Positions 43,808-55,049 of a DNA stretch of 64,000 nt are shown here, one piece after another (the stretch's first letter is position 1; each line of letters opens with the position of its first letter). Origin of the DNA: Epiperipatus broadwayi (Eukaryota > Onychophora > Udeonychophora > Euonychophora > Peripatidae); NCBI GenBank assembly GCA_028023455.1, contig JAQFVV010000183.1, forward strand, positions 2,271,975 through 2,335,974, in the 5' to 3' direction. The translations under genes were made by a program, and so were the position numbers. A model generated the notes under the pieces. That model was not told the DNA's origin, ran no database searches, and saw nothing but the letters and a program-made list of their open reading frames with translations.

Positions 43808-44397
43808 TAGGATTAAAAAAAACTATATTCTAAGGGCAGACTCCATAGTAATCAAACACATGCACCCAAGTAGGATGCACTATTATCTACTACAATAAAT
43901 CATGTGCATGCCTCTCTACAAGAATTTATCAACCCAAGTACCTCGATAAATGAGCCACAAGTAATCATGAACTTAAGTGGATTTTGCTTGAACACTAAAA
44001 TGCAATGGATCATACATTCAAAGCCCATAGCCACCTGCATCACATGCATCAAGCAAAATGACTCCAAGTAGAAATTTAAAGAGACATGGCATATAGCCAA
44101 CAACCCTAATGCCATAAATAGGAAGGAATTCTGCTTTCCTTTGTTGAAGGCGTGGGAAATATGACATATGTATTTAAATAAATTTGATTATGCATATCTC
44201 AATGCTATGAATATGAGGACACACTTCACCCTAGAAAGCACTAAGCTTCAATAAATTGAATACACCTTCGTTAATATATTTTCTTAGAATAGTGCTTAAA
44301 TTCAGATATTTATAAATTACTATGGTATATGAAAAGTTTGATTGAATTACATTTAGCTTTTAAGCTTATGATATACACTTTAAAGTATTAAGACACT

Positions 44398-44540
44398 TTC
44401 TATTTAGCTAATAATCACTTTAAGATTTATTTAAATGTTATCATAATTGTTAATTTCTGACAATTATTATTTTTCAGAAATTAGCTAATAATTAACATTT
44501 GAGAGTATCTTAGGTTGATTACTATCTAAATAGAAAAAAA
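44398..44540. repeat. Small foldback (MITE-like) element
   Basis: TTTCTATTTAGCTAATAATCA at the left is inverted at the right as TGATTACTATCTAAATAGAAA, and pairing continues inward towards TTTCTGACAATTATTATTTTTCAGAAA, a further hairpin. About 145 bp, no coding capacity. Confidence 0.7.
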
Positions 44541-45059
44541 AAAACATTCTAATACATTAAATCATGTGCTTTTTATAAAATTATATATCACGTGGCTTTG
44601 ACACTGGCATTGTTAAAATAATGTGCAAAGAAAGGAATGACAGGAAATGAAAAATCAAAGAGGTTTGATTTATTGCACAAAATGAATACATAATGAATCA
44701 AAAAGCCAGTAGCATTCAAATTTAACAATTTCTTAAATCATTAATGATAAACTACAAACTTATTGAAAACCATGATTATGACACTTACATGCCGAAAGTA
44801 TACTTTATCCATTTAATTTTTATTCTCTGTTATAATGTTTTTCATATTACTAATAATAACAGAGTATCAATACATTATATATATATATATAAGAATAATC
44901 AAATATTTATTTTGGTTTTTGTATTATAGTTTTATAGATATAGTGATATAAAATAGTAGTAACATCATTTTGTATTATTATTTTTCTAACATTATCTTCT
45001 GTGTGTCAATTATTAACATATATATAGATATTTAATATCTTTCTTTTTAATAATCAGCA

Positions 45060-45425
45060 TTAAACTATTGCACATGCGCTTTGTAGATTTTTAACAATAT
45101 ATGAATACTTCCCACTTCAAACACCAGATAAATAAATAGTTTATTTACATACATTTAATTTCAAATAAGAATGATGTATCGTTAATTCTAGTAAATTTCG
45201 CCAGTGTCATTCAATCAAGCATGTAAAAAGTAATTGTTTAATATCTTCACGCTCTCACTTTCAAATACTTAAGATTTGCCCATACATAAGCGTTTAGGTT
45301 CAAAAAGATAGATGGATTCATTCTATCTTTTCCAAAGACTTATCTTGTGTTTGAAGTGGGAGTATTCATTTATTGTTAAAAATCTACAAAGCTCATGTGC
45401 AATAGCTTAATGCTGATTATTAATA
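45060..45425. repeat. Foldback repeat, family F (copy 3, with insertion)
   Basis: Outer arms ATTGCACATGCGCTTTG...CCACTTCAAACACCAG and the inverted CTTGTGTTTGAAGTGGGAG...CTCATGTGCAATAGC. GATTTGCCCATACATAAGC in the core is shared with copy 2. About 130 bp of unrelated AT-rich DNA interrupts the left arm. Confidence 0.7.
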
Positions 45426-45429
45426 TTAC

Positions 45430-46975
45430 AGTTTATAAACATTGTGCTATATAAAATAAATAGTTTGTCTTTCTTTTTGCAACTTTATAATAATGCAAAA
45501 TTATTTTCCTTAAATAATTTAATTTTGTTACAGTTTCAACTGTCCAGCAGTTTTCTTCAAATTAGTAATTTAAAAAAAGATCCCCAAAAGACTGCTGGAC
45601 AGTCAAAATTGTATGGAAGTAAAATTATTTGAAAAAAATTATGTTTATATTGTACAAAGTGTAAAAATAAAGATATCATTTTATTATGAAACATCTTTTT
45701 GTTAGTAAAAAAAGATCGATTTCACTCTATGATAATATTTATTTCATGACAGATGTCTAGTCTTTAAAATGTCCTTGAGGTGAGGAATTACTGCATATTA
45801 CTTTGGTCATTTGAATGGAATTGTTTTGCTCAATCAATCATAATTTTAGTGCTTGATTATTATAAACTTTCACTATCTTATAAATATATATATTTTTTAG
45901 AATTGCATTGGAAGTTAGACAGATAAGTTTAAACACAATCCTGTTCAATTAAATATTACTTCTTGGGGAAATTAAGAAATGAGATTGGATTAAACATGCA
46001 CTTAAAACTGAAGGAAGGCTGAGAGAATCAGTGGTTGAAAGAGAAAAGAATGATGTCAGAAAGAGGATAGCTTTGAATTTTTGAATGTATAATGAGAAAT
46101 ATTTGGAAAGTATCTTTTTAAAAAATATCTGATGCAGTAATTTTTCTAGGATATCATCAATTGTCAATCAAGAGAGAGAGAGAGGATAAAAAGGGAAAAA
46201 TGGTTTGGAAAAGAAAGCAAAAAGAAAGGAGAGGAGAGGGTAAAAATGAAAAATGGATTGTAAGACAGAGCAAAGACAGAGAGGAGCATCATCAGTTATG
46301 AATGACTAATGACAAAAACAATTTACTTTGCATTTGTATATACAGATGTATGTATAAACTCAATATCATATCTTCATTTCATTGAATTAAGGTAGACAAT
46401 AATAATTTTGAAATAAACATGTAATTTAAGAAAAGGAATTTTGGCAAGCATCAAAAGAATTCAATACCAGACTTGATTAAGGAGAAGAGAATACTGAGCA
46501 CCCCATAATGTTTATTACTTAGATAAAATGTTATTTTATGTTTTACTAAAATTTCAATTTTGAAATCTAAGTTTTTGTATGACAGCTCTTCAAAAGTGTG
46601 TATAATGTTATTTATGAATAAATTCAAACATTAACAATATTTTTATAAATAAAATGTTGCAATCCTAGGTGGCAAAATTTTGTTTTAAAAGACTGCTTAG
46701 CCAATCCATTTTCTAATTTTCTTACTACTATCTGCATGATGAAAAAAACGTTTGTTTCTGAAGTATTAAGATAAGAAAGAAAAAAATTAAAAGATGAGAT
46801 ATTTTTACAAAATGGTCTGATTGCCTGTATCTTACATAGTGTTGCATGTCATGTTGTCAATCAAAAATTGTATTCTGTGAAAAATATACCATTTTTCTAA
46901 ATATTATATTGCTATCATAATGTCATACTAATATAAAAAGCTTACTCAGTAATAATTTCTTCACATAGTGAGTAG
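45430..46975. other. AT-rich DNA with a purine-rich stretch
   Basis: A small perfect inverted repeat, TGTCCAGCAGT (45541) and ACTGCTGGACA (45592), and a purine-rich strand at about 46170-46300 are the only patterns seen. No gene. Confidence 0.4.
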
Positions 46976-46979
46976 AATG

Positions 46980-47292
46980 ATTTGGTGCTCTTTTAGTACA
47001 CGATCTCCGCCATTTTGAATTTCAAAAATAGCCAAAAACATTGTCTGACACATCTAAGTGATAAAAAGCTATGCGAAAACAGAAAAAATTTAGAACTTGG
47101 GTCACATGACTTGAAAAAACCTGCCAAAATGCACAGTTAAAAAAAAAAAAAGCCAAAACACGAAAAATTTAGAACTGTGATCACGTGATTATATATCGCG
47201 TAGTTTTTCATCACTTAGATGTGTCAGACGATGTTTTTGGCTATTTTTTGAAATTCAAAATAGCAGAGATTGCATACTAAATTTGCACCAAT
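46980..47292. repeat. Long-arm MITE
   Basis: Left arm about 46980-47085 and right arm about 47195-47290 are inverted copies: TTGGTGC...CATTTTGAATTTCAAAAATAGCC, AACATTGTCTGACACATC and TAAGTGATAAAAAGC are mirrored by GATGTGTCAGACGATG, GGCTATTTTTTGAAATTCAAAATAG and TTTGCACCAA. A central AT-rich loop holds poly-A. No coding capacity; superfamily not assigned. Confidence 0.8.
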
Positions 47293-47294
47293 GA

Positions 47295-49500
47295 ATTATT
47301 GAGTTTTCATTAAGGTTAACTAACTTACCATAAATAGACTATTTAAATGGCAATGCATGTTGATAATATTCAGTATGAGCATCAAACAATTTCAGAAAGC
47401 TACTGGAAATGCATTGCTATTTGCTAAAGGGACATTTTAACTATTTTTTTAAAATATAAAGTAATATTCCATTTCTGAATAAAGGCCTTTCTTTATAACA
47501 TCTCCCTCTAATAGTTGAAAAATACTAGAGAAAAGATAACTTCTAATTGGTGAGGATTTTTATACATTTTACTTTGTTCTTTTTCTAAAAATAACCAGAT
47601 ACTTTTTCTCTGAACTGACTGTTTAAAACAAATCATGAATTTTACTTGAAAATTTTTCCAGCTGTCTAATGTATTTTAGCTCCACCTTAGTTTTGAACTT
47701 TAAATCATGGGTTGGCAGGCTAATACACCATCAGAAAACCTTATTAGTTTAAATAGAATTAATTCTGTGTAAAATATAAATGAATTTTAAGCACCCAAAA
47801 AATGCTTACTCATCCATCTGTGTAGAGAAGTTCTCGGCTTCTACAATGAATGGGTATGGTAAATATTAGGTAAATAAGTATATTATGCTATTAATTCAAA
47901 AATAGTTATGTTATCAACCTTTATGGGCTATTCCTTGTTTGTAGCTCCACCAGCATATAAGGTCTTCTTTTGGACATGGATGCAGTGAGGTTCCATAGAT
48001 TTTTTTTTTTTACTGCAATATCCAATAATTTAAAATATCTGGTTAAAATTCAAAATAGATAATGAAATTGCCAGATTGGTGCTCTCTCGAGCCTCGCCTA
48101 TGGCATCTGCACCTCCTGCCCATGTGCATAATATTTTTGTTGTGGTACAATGAATAGGATTACTGAATGATTTACTAAAAGCCAAGGAAGTAGTGGGACT
48201 AAATTTGGAATTTTAAGTAAGGCTAGGATTTATTTTTCAATAGTCAGCAGATTGTAACACAGATTGTCATGCCTTATATAGTTAGTAAGTGACACAATCG
48301 GAAGTTTTAAGTTCCTTATTAAAGCTCACTCACGTCTAATTCTTAAGGTCACACGGCCTCCAAAATGTCCAATCTATTCAATTATATATAATATAAATTA
48401 GAAGTCAGTGTTTCAGATTAACTTAGGTTGGTCAGATGGGTGTTGGTACATTGTCTGTAAAACAATATTTATGAATGTAATATGCAGCTTTTAATACTGG
48501 TGAGAAAATCCCATTCTACTAAACTCAATTATCTTTATCTTTAAATATTGGGTGGAGAAAGTGGGAGGGGGGGTAGCGAGGCTTTTTGAATGTCTCAGTA
48601 AAACATACAATTTTTTAATTAAACTTTTTTGATGAACAGAATTGAAAAATTGAAATATTTATTTCTAGAATAAAATATATTACAGATATATTATTAATAA
48701 AATATACTATAAATTTATTTTATAAAAAGATACACAGTTTCCAGATACCACTAATTCTTTTATAGTATATTTAAGATTCTTTTTGCCTTTTAATTAACTT
48801 CTGGAAAATCTAAATTGCCTTTCTTTATTTGTAGTCTTTCTTTACTATCTCCTCTAAAACTTCGACCTTTGTTCTTTGAACTTTGATGTCCGGTCCTGCT
48901 AAATCAGTCACGTATGAGTGAACATGTAGGACAGAGGGTAATTTTGCAATTTCTGCAATGAATCCACTGTCTAAAGTACAAAAGTAATTGTATAAATTAT
49001 GGAAATTTAATTTAGATATACATTTTTTTTAACTGTAATAATTTATATTGTCATTATTTAACGTTAAAAAGAAAACTGTAATCGGTTCTTCTAATATGCT
49101 AATGAATTTTTTTATGCGTATTCTTGTATATCGATTATAGTGTGACTTATTTGCCATACCTTTATGTAAAAATTAGTTTTATAATCATTTTTGAGAAACT
49201 TGATTTATAATGTTTTATTAAATTTGACTGCAGAAATGAATATGTATAAAATATGGAATTTCCATTAATTTAATCTCTACGACATCTAATGAAATATTAA
49301 AAAATTTAAAAAAAAGATTTGTTATGTATACATATTAGATACTGAACTCTTCTTGTTTCAAGTGTAAACAATATATGCAGACAAATAGATGTGCGAATAT
49401 ATATATACATACCGTTGCTAATTGTAATTGGAATATGCTATTCTATACCACCTATAAAGATAGTAATTGTGTGGTTTGTTGCTGAAAAGTCAAATTTGAG
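47295..49500. other. AT-rich DNA, no gene seen
   Basis: A short GC-richer patch at about 48075-48125 (CTCGAGCCTCGCCTATGG) is not recognised. Nothing else is called. Confidence 0.4.
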
Positions 49501-49518
49501 CAATAAAGCGCAAGCGTT

Positions 49519-49624
49519 TGTCTTGCATTGGTGGTCGAGAGGTCAGCGCGACTGCCTTGCACTTACAGGCAGTTGCCCGGGTTGCGGGTTCGCGTCCCGA
49601 CCGATGCTATGACACTTAAAAAAA
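49519..49624 (+). mobile_element. tRNA-derived SINE, family S1 (first of two)
   Basis: GCATTGG (49525) and CCGATGC (49601-49607) pair as an acceptor stem. GTGGTCGAGAGGTCAGCG is a good box A of tRNA-Ser/Leu type, CTGCC...GGCAG an arm with an enlarged loop, GCGGGTTCGCGTCCC a good box B; TATGACA and a poly-A tail follow. It is flanked by AAAGCGCAAGCGTT on both sides (49505 and 49625). Confidence 0.8.
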
Positions 49625-49638
49625 AAAGCGCAAGCGTT

Positions 49639-49750
49639 GTCAAGCGTTTTTAGCCGAGAGGTCATCGCAGCCACCTTGCAAGCAAGTAGTTGGTTGCAGA
49701 CGGTTGTGGGTTCGCCTCCCGGACGATGCTATGACATATGAAAAAAAAAA
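49639..49750 (+). mobile_element. tRNA-derived SINE, family S1 (second of two)
   Basis: Starts GTCAAGCGTTTTTAGCCG with a box A AGCCGAGAGGTCATCGC, a box B TGGGTTCGCCTCCC and GACGATGC as the closing acceptor strand, then TATGACATATG and a 13 A tail. The middle is expanded (TTGGTTGCAGACGG). It is flanked by the same AAAGCGCAAGCGTT at 49625 and 49751. Confidence 0.75.
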
Positions 49751-49879
49751 AAAGCGCAAGCGTTTCAGTTAGTTTATAAAATGAAGAATTTTGTTTTATT
49801 TTCTTCAATTGGGAATAGGGGCTGGAAGTTTTTAACTATTGAGTTGGCCACTTTCGCACAATGATCAGCTAGCTATTCT

Positions 49880-50480
49880 TATGACTTGTAGTCAATGGAT
49901 AATATATTCTCTAATGATTTTAATTTTTCTTCTACATTCTTTACTTCTTCCTCTATCTTATTTATGTTTTGGCTAATCATCTCCATTGCATTACTCATTT
50001 TGTCATCCTTATCTCTAGTCACTTCCTACAACATACTCTCTATTCTATCTTCCTCAACTACATTTTGCTCCATTTTTTCTAACTTTCTCTTTAAACTATC
50101 TAAACTTATAAACTATTTTCTCACCTCTTTTATCACATTTACACATGCTCTATGTAGCCATATGCCTATCCCATCCTTCCTAGTCTTATTTAAGCATTTC
50201 AAATGATAAACCTTATCACATATGATACACTCTACCACAGCATGCCGATTTCCTTTTGACCATTATATATACATTGTGAGATGCAAATACAATCCATTTT
50301 TCTTATTTTTCAAGTCCCCTACTCTATATTTAAATTTATGCTTTTTCTCCTACTCTTCAAACCCCTTTATACAAAAGGAGAACAACTTTTTTTTAATGGC
50401 GATTGATATACACTTGCTTTCTAACCTTATGCTTCAAATGTTATCTTCTTCCTTAAATAAATCTTCCCCTTTCCTTAATT
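49880..50480 (-). pseudogene. LINE ORF1-like remnant with PHD-type finger and coiled coil
   Basis: Minus strand, with a few stops: VECIICDKVYHLKCLNKT (C-x2-C, H-x2-C as in a PHD finger), GIGIWLHRAC, then a long heptad-like stretch with LDSLKRKLEKMEQNV, DKMSNAMEMISQNI and KIEEEVKNVEEKLKSLENIL. A PHD finger followed by a coiled coil is the layout of ORF1 proteins of several invertebrate non-LTR retrotransposons. The upstream part to 50480 is more broken. The family is inferred, not certain. Confidence 0.5.
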
Positions 50481-50789
50481 AAACAATTCTTTAGTAACAA
50501 ACCTACTAAAAAACCAACCAATCTTATATACAACTTAGTTTTAAATCCTCCTTGTAATGATCATACACACCCAAAAAATATTTCTTTCATATTAAAATGG
50601 CATAACAAACTACTTTCTAAATATTCACAATATGATTCCCGATCTTTCCAAACCTCAATTTTGTGTTCACATCCACATACTAAGCAAAAAAAAAATTGCG
50701 GCAATAAATTTTTTTCAGATGGTATTCGGAAAAAAAAAAAAAAACAACTTTAACTTATCTTGTGGGAAAAAATCAGCAATGTCAGCACA

Positions 50790-50950
50790 GCAAGGCAATG
50801 CTGCCCTCTCCAAATATCCCTAAACTAGTTTTTAACTTACGGATTTTGTCAGTGAGATGCTTTTTGGATTTTTTCCAATAGCACACTTAGATCTTTTGGA
50901 TCTAACACACCTTTCTATTCAACAGTCATTTTTCACTACTTGTTATATTA
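50790..50950 (-). mobile_element. Family B repeat, heavily decayed, with hammerhead fossil
   Basis: Minus strand order: GATC-AAAAGATCTAAG, CCAAAAAG, TCTCA, CTGACAA (core lost), GTTAAAAACTAG, TTTAGGGATATTTGGAG. It aligns with the ribozyme block of family B but the core and stem II are destroyed. Confidence 0.5.
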
Positions 50951-51314
50951 TTAAAGTATCAGCCCATATTGAAAAACTTTTTCACACTAAGCTTATGTGC
51001 TTGCATGATTAAAGTGGCAAAAGAATAAAAATACTTAAAATATGTTAAATAATAGTCGATATAAATTCATTCACATAGTTTTTTCTCATAAAAACAATCA
51101 AATAATTAATCATTGGGAAATTAACATGACCAATGTAAAGATAAGATGAGCTTCAATCCAAATGATTTGTGATCTCCAATTCATAACTCTACCATTCTGT
51201 CAATCTGCACAGGGTACCAGTTCTCTGTATTGAAAATGACCAATAGTCATAAAGTAATCTAAGGATTTGGTTAAACATTGCTGTCTGTAATTTGTTATTT
51301 ACTTATATTTACAG

Positions 51315-51373
51315 ACATATTCAGAAGTAGAAATATATGAGGTTGGATTCCTTCTGTGAAATGGAGATTAAAT
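51315..51373 (+). other. Possible non-coding mini-exon
   Basis: Preceded by a pyrimidine-rich stretch ending TTATATTTACAG and followed by GTAAGTA, both good splice signals. All three frames contain a stop, so it would be untranslated. With only sequence at hand this may be chance. Confidence 0.15.
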
Positions 51374-51679
51374 GTAAGTATTGGAATTGCATGTTTTTGC
51401 TTATACCATGCTTTGGCTGAAATGTTAAAAGTGCCTATTGTCAGTTATAAAAGAGATCTCTAAAATATAAAGACTATTTATAAAATAGTCTGATTGGTTT
51501 ACAAAAGAACATATTTGAAATTTTAAGATCTTGCTTAGAATAATGTTATAAAAGTAAAATATGATTCCTGGGTGCTTCAACTTTCTGTTGAGGTTGACTA
51601 ATAATTATAGAATAATTTGGATCTATATTAACTGTGACCATGTGTTACCTATTGATTTTATATGTTTCTTATTTTACAG

Positions 51680-51703
51680 ATGACTGTGAAGTAGATTATT
51701 GGT
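51680..51703 (+). other. Possible second mini-exon
   Basis: TTTCTTATTTTACAG before and GTAAGT after a 24 nt segment that also contains a stop in the ATG frame. It lies 306 bp downstream of the first candidate. A spliced long non-coding RNA is one reading, coincidence another. Confidence 0.12.
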
Positions 51704-51914
51704 GTAAGTTTAAATACAAACAAGTCATTGATTACTTTATTTAAAAATGGTTTTAAAGGATAAAAGAAGAAAGTAGTTAAAAATAATTTAAAAAAAAGAA
51801 ATAGCTATGAATATTTAAAATGACCATAAAAAGTTGGATTTAGTTTATTAAGTTAATTTGCAGGATTGTTTTTTTAACTGATAACACCATAATATTACTA
51901 GTATGAAAGTTTAA

Positions 51915-52325
51915 AACAGTAACAAACTCTCTATACAGTAGTGTCCCTAGTGTAAGCCTTAGTAACAGTGCATGCAAGGATGTTTGTGCATAAAATCCCT
52001 ATCTAATGCCTACTCATCCAATATTTCGAGACTAGTTCTAGTTTTTGTCAGTGAGGAGTTTTGGATCTGGGAGCACTGCACCTAGATCTTAGGATCTAAC
52101 ACAATCCTCTAGAAGCCACCATTTACCTATTTAGTTAAATATAATTATGCTATGTTTCCAAGATGAAAACACAATAATGTTTTCAATCCTAACTCATTTG
52201 CTTGTAGTTATATAGATTTGAGCTCATTTCAACATTTATACATTTTGATGTCTTTGGTTTTTAAAACCACAGTCACCATTATCCTATGTTCAGGATTGAT
52301 GATCATGTGATGCTTTAGTGGTGAA
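51915..52325 (-). mobile_element. Family B repeat, full-length unit (decayed)
   Basis: Same block order as the 20.6 kb unit: ACTCTCTATACAGTAGTG, CCTACTCATCCAATATT, ribozyme region, GAGCACTGCACCTAGATCTTAGGATC, AAAACACAATAATGTTTTCAATCC, TTTTGATGTCTTTGG and the end GATGATCATGTGATG. Confidence 0.7.
52016..52066 (-). ncRNA. Hammerhead remnant, family B copy 6
   Basis: Minus strand keeps ATCCAA, TCCTCA, CTGA, GAACTAGTC, TCGAAA and TTGGAT with distal helix I still pairing, but about 8 nt spanning the end of the core and stem II are missing. Inactive by structure. Confidence 0.55.
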
Positions 52326-52589
52326 AGCTTATTAAATATATGTAACCTCTCTCTTTCACTGCCTTATAGTTTTAAATCAATTCTTTTTTTCTTTATTGTT
52401 ACAAATATAACTTTTTTGTATGATTTAATATTTTATAATATTAGCATTGGTATTATCTTGAACAAAATTTGCAAGGACATTTAAATGGCTTTTTATTGTT
52501 GTATTTATATTTTTTACTTTTCTGTTTATTTTCAAGGTTTTTCTTTTTCTCTTTTGGCATCATGCTCTTAATACCTTGTATAGAGGGAT

Positions 52590-52903
52590 GTAATCATAAA
52601 CATATGATCAAAGATATGTGAAAGAGATGTATGATCTCCATGTCCCTATCTTGCATGAGAGTAGTGTAGTGAAAATCACAATACAGAAATATTATTCATT
52701 GCTGGATAATCTCTAATGACTAATAAAAATTATGAATATACTTTCATTAAGTGATTTGTGTCAAAGTTGTGAGGGCAACAAGGTTGACATTTATCAAGTA
52801 AACTGCAGTATTGGCTATCTACCTACCTGCCTACCTACCTACCTACCCACCCGCCCACCCACCCATTTACCTACCTACCTACCTACCTATCTACCTACCT
52901 ACA

Positions 52904-52941
<38 letters not shown>

Positions 52942-52954
52942 CCTACCTACCTAC

Positions 52955-53033
<79 letters not shown>

Positions 53034-53322
53034 CCTACCTACCTACCTACCTACCTACCTACCTACCTACCTACCTACCTACCTACCTACCTACCTACCT
53101 ACCTACCTACCTACCTACCTACCTACCTACCTACCTACCTACCTACCTACCTACCTACCTACCTACCTACCTACCTACCTACCTACCTACCTACCTACCT
53201 ACCTACCTACCTACCTACCTACCTACCTACCTACCTACCTACCTACCTACCTACCTACCTACCTACCTACCTACCTACCTACCTACCTACCTACCTACCT
53301 ACCTACCTACCTACCTACCTAC

Positions 53323-53374
<52 letters not shown>

Positions 53375-53646
53375 ATATATATATATATATTGAACAATGA
53401 TAAAGATATGTGTAGGATATTGTACTATGGGACATCTGATGAGTACTGGTTCAATATGAAATGTGCTTCTTGGGGATCATACATCTTTGGTCATATGTTT
53501 ATGATTACACTCCTCTACAAGATATTAAAAGCAGATAGAAATGAGTCGTTACCTTGCATGAGAGTGATGAAGTGAAAATTACACTATAGAAACATTATTT
53601 ATTATTGAATAATCTCTAGTCTAATCAATGACTAATAAAAATTATT
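52590..53646 (+). mobile_element. Repeat unit E with long direct repeats enclosing a giant microsatellite
   Basis: Segments of about 90 bp, TTGCATGAGAGTAGTG...GTGAAAATCACAATACAG...TCTCTAATGACTAATAAAAATTA (about 52650-52733) and TTGCATGAGAGTGATG...TCAATGACTAATAAAAATTA (about 53555-53646), flank the array. Just downstream of the array CTGATGA (53436-53442) and GAAA (53458-53461) lie 15 nt apart with a TGGTT loop as in family A, but helix I does not pair, so no ribozyme is called. A diverged relative of family A is possible. Confidence 0.4.
52818..53385. repeat. CTAC/CTAT tetranucleotide array, about 570 bp
   Basis: Blocks of CTAC and CTAT (ATCT) tetramers alternate: short CTAC with CCAC variants, a CTAT block, a longer CTAT block, one CTAC block of about 290 bp, a final CTAT block, then TATA. 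The YLPTYLPT and YLSIYLSI reading frames across it are translations of the repeat and not genes. Confidence 0.97.
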
Positions 53647-53649
53647 AGC

Positions 53650-55040
53650 ATGTATGCCACCTTATTTTCAAAAAGATTTATTAGTCTTAAGCAGTTAATT
53701 TTTGATTTGTCTCTTGCCGTTTCAGAATGTAAATACTTTTTAATGAAGATTTTAAAAGGTAAAGTCAATTAGCATAAATATATAGACTACTTAAAATTAT
53801 ACTTTGTTTTTTAGAATAATATTTATGTTAAATCTGAATAAAATGTTAGCTAGCTATAGGTAAGCTAAAATGGATTAAATACTCACTGCAAGTCAAAGGC
53901 TTTTCCAACATCCATTTAAGAGAGATAGTGAAGAAGGCAATATTTACCAAACTTACTAATTATTGAATGGTAAAAGAATGTTTATCCATGAATGCATATA
54001 AATTTAGTCAAACAGTGCCTGTGTGAAGATCTGTTTCCTTCCACAAGAATCTAATTATATATATATATATATATATTGCTAAATTATTTATTTAGATATA
54101 TTCAAAACTAATATAATTCAAAATTGCAGGTACTTCAAAATGAGAAACTTTCTCATCCCAGTGATATATAAACTAAATTTATATAAATAATTAGTCGATT
54201 GAAATATCAGGCTCATAATAAATTCAAGTCCTGATTTAAGCATAGTAAATAGGTTGGCTTATATAAAAATAAGCTCTAAGCATAAGTGTTACACTTATGT
54301 TTTTAAGGCACTTATTAATGGGTGGGTGCACATAAATTTAACAGCATGCATGAAAATTAATTTCCATCTACAAGATTGCAATTATATACATCATTAAATT
54401 ATCTATTTACTGATAAATATTGGATAGTTTGCTGAATTGTCTTTGCATCTTCAGCTATCTGAAGAAAAATCCAAGTAATTTTCAAATTTACCCATCCATA
54501 TTTGAACCCACATTGTAGGAATGGGAGGTAGGCACCTGTTAGATAGAAATATTTATATTTAAGAATAAGTTCAAAAATAAATAAGATTATTTAGAGATGA
54601 GTATAAAATATTTTTTTTAATTTTGCTATATATATATATACATTTAATTTAGTCATATTTAATTTTAAGATTTTTTTCTAAATATCCATCAAATAAAGCT
54701 TAGGATTAATGGAAAAACAATTCCGTTTATAAAAAGCAATAATAGATATTAATTAAAACTTGGTTGATGATTATTCAAATGGATTAGAACTTTTTGTAAG
54801 CAGATGATTATTTATATTCAAAATGACCTTGTAGCGTAGAGTTTTTAAAGTTCAAATTAAAAATCTTACATAATAACAATGATGGCTCAAAAAAGATTGG
54901 ATGAATTTATCAATATATTAAATAAATCTTTTTGTTAAAAGATTTAGATTTTGAAAAATGATTGTAATAATTATGTTAAAACTACATTTTAAATGCCATC
55001 ATCAAAATGTTATATCTGTATAATATAAAACAAACCTAGA
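53650..55040. other. AT-rich spacer, no gene seen
   Basis: A TA run at about 54056-54076 and a TTTGAACCCA word at 54503 (possible SINE remnant) are the only patterns noted. Confidence 0.4.
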
Positions 55041-55049
55041 ATTAACAAT

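Noticed and set aside
53436-53461. Hammerhead in element E (CTGATGA and GAAA 15 nt apart)
   Set aside because: Neither proximal nor distal helix I pairs, and no NUH triplet sits in the right place; kept only as a possible relative of family A.
52732-53575. Two long open frames of YLPTYLPT and YLSIYLSI repeats
   Set aside because: They are translations of the CTAC/CTAT microsatellite in two phases, with no non-repeat domain.
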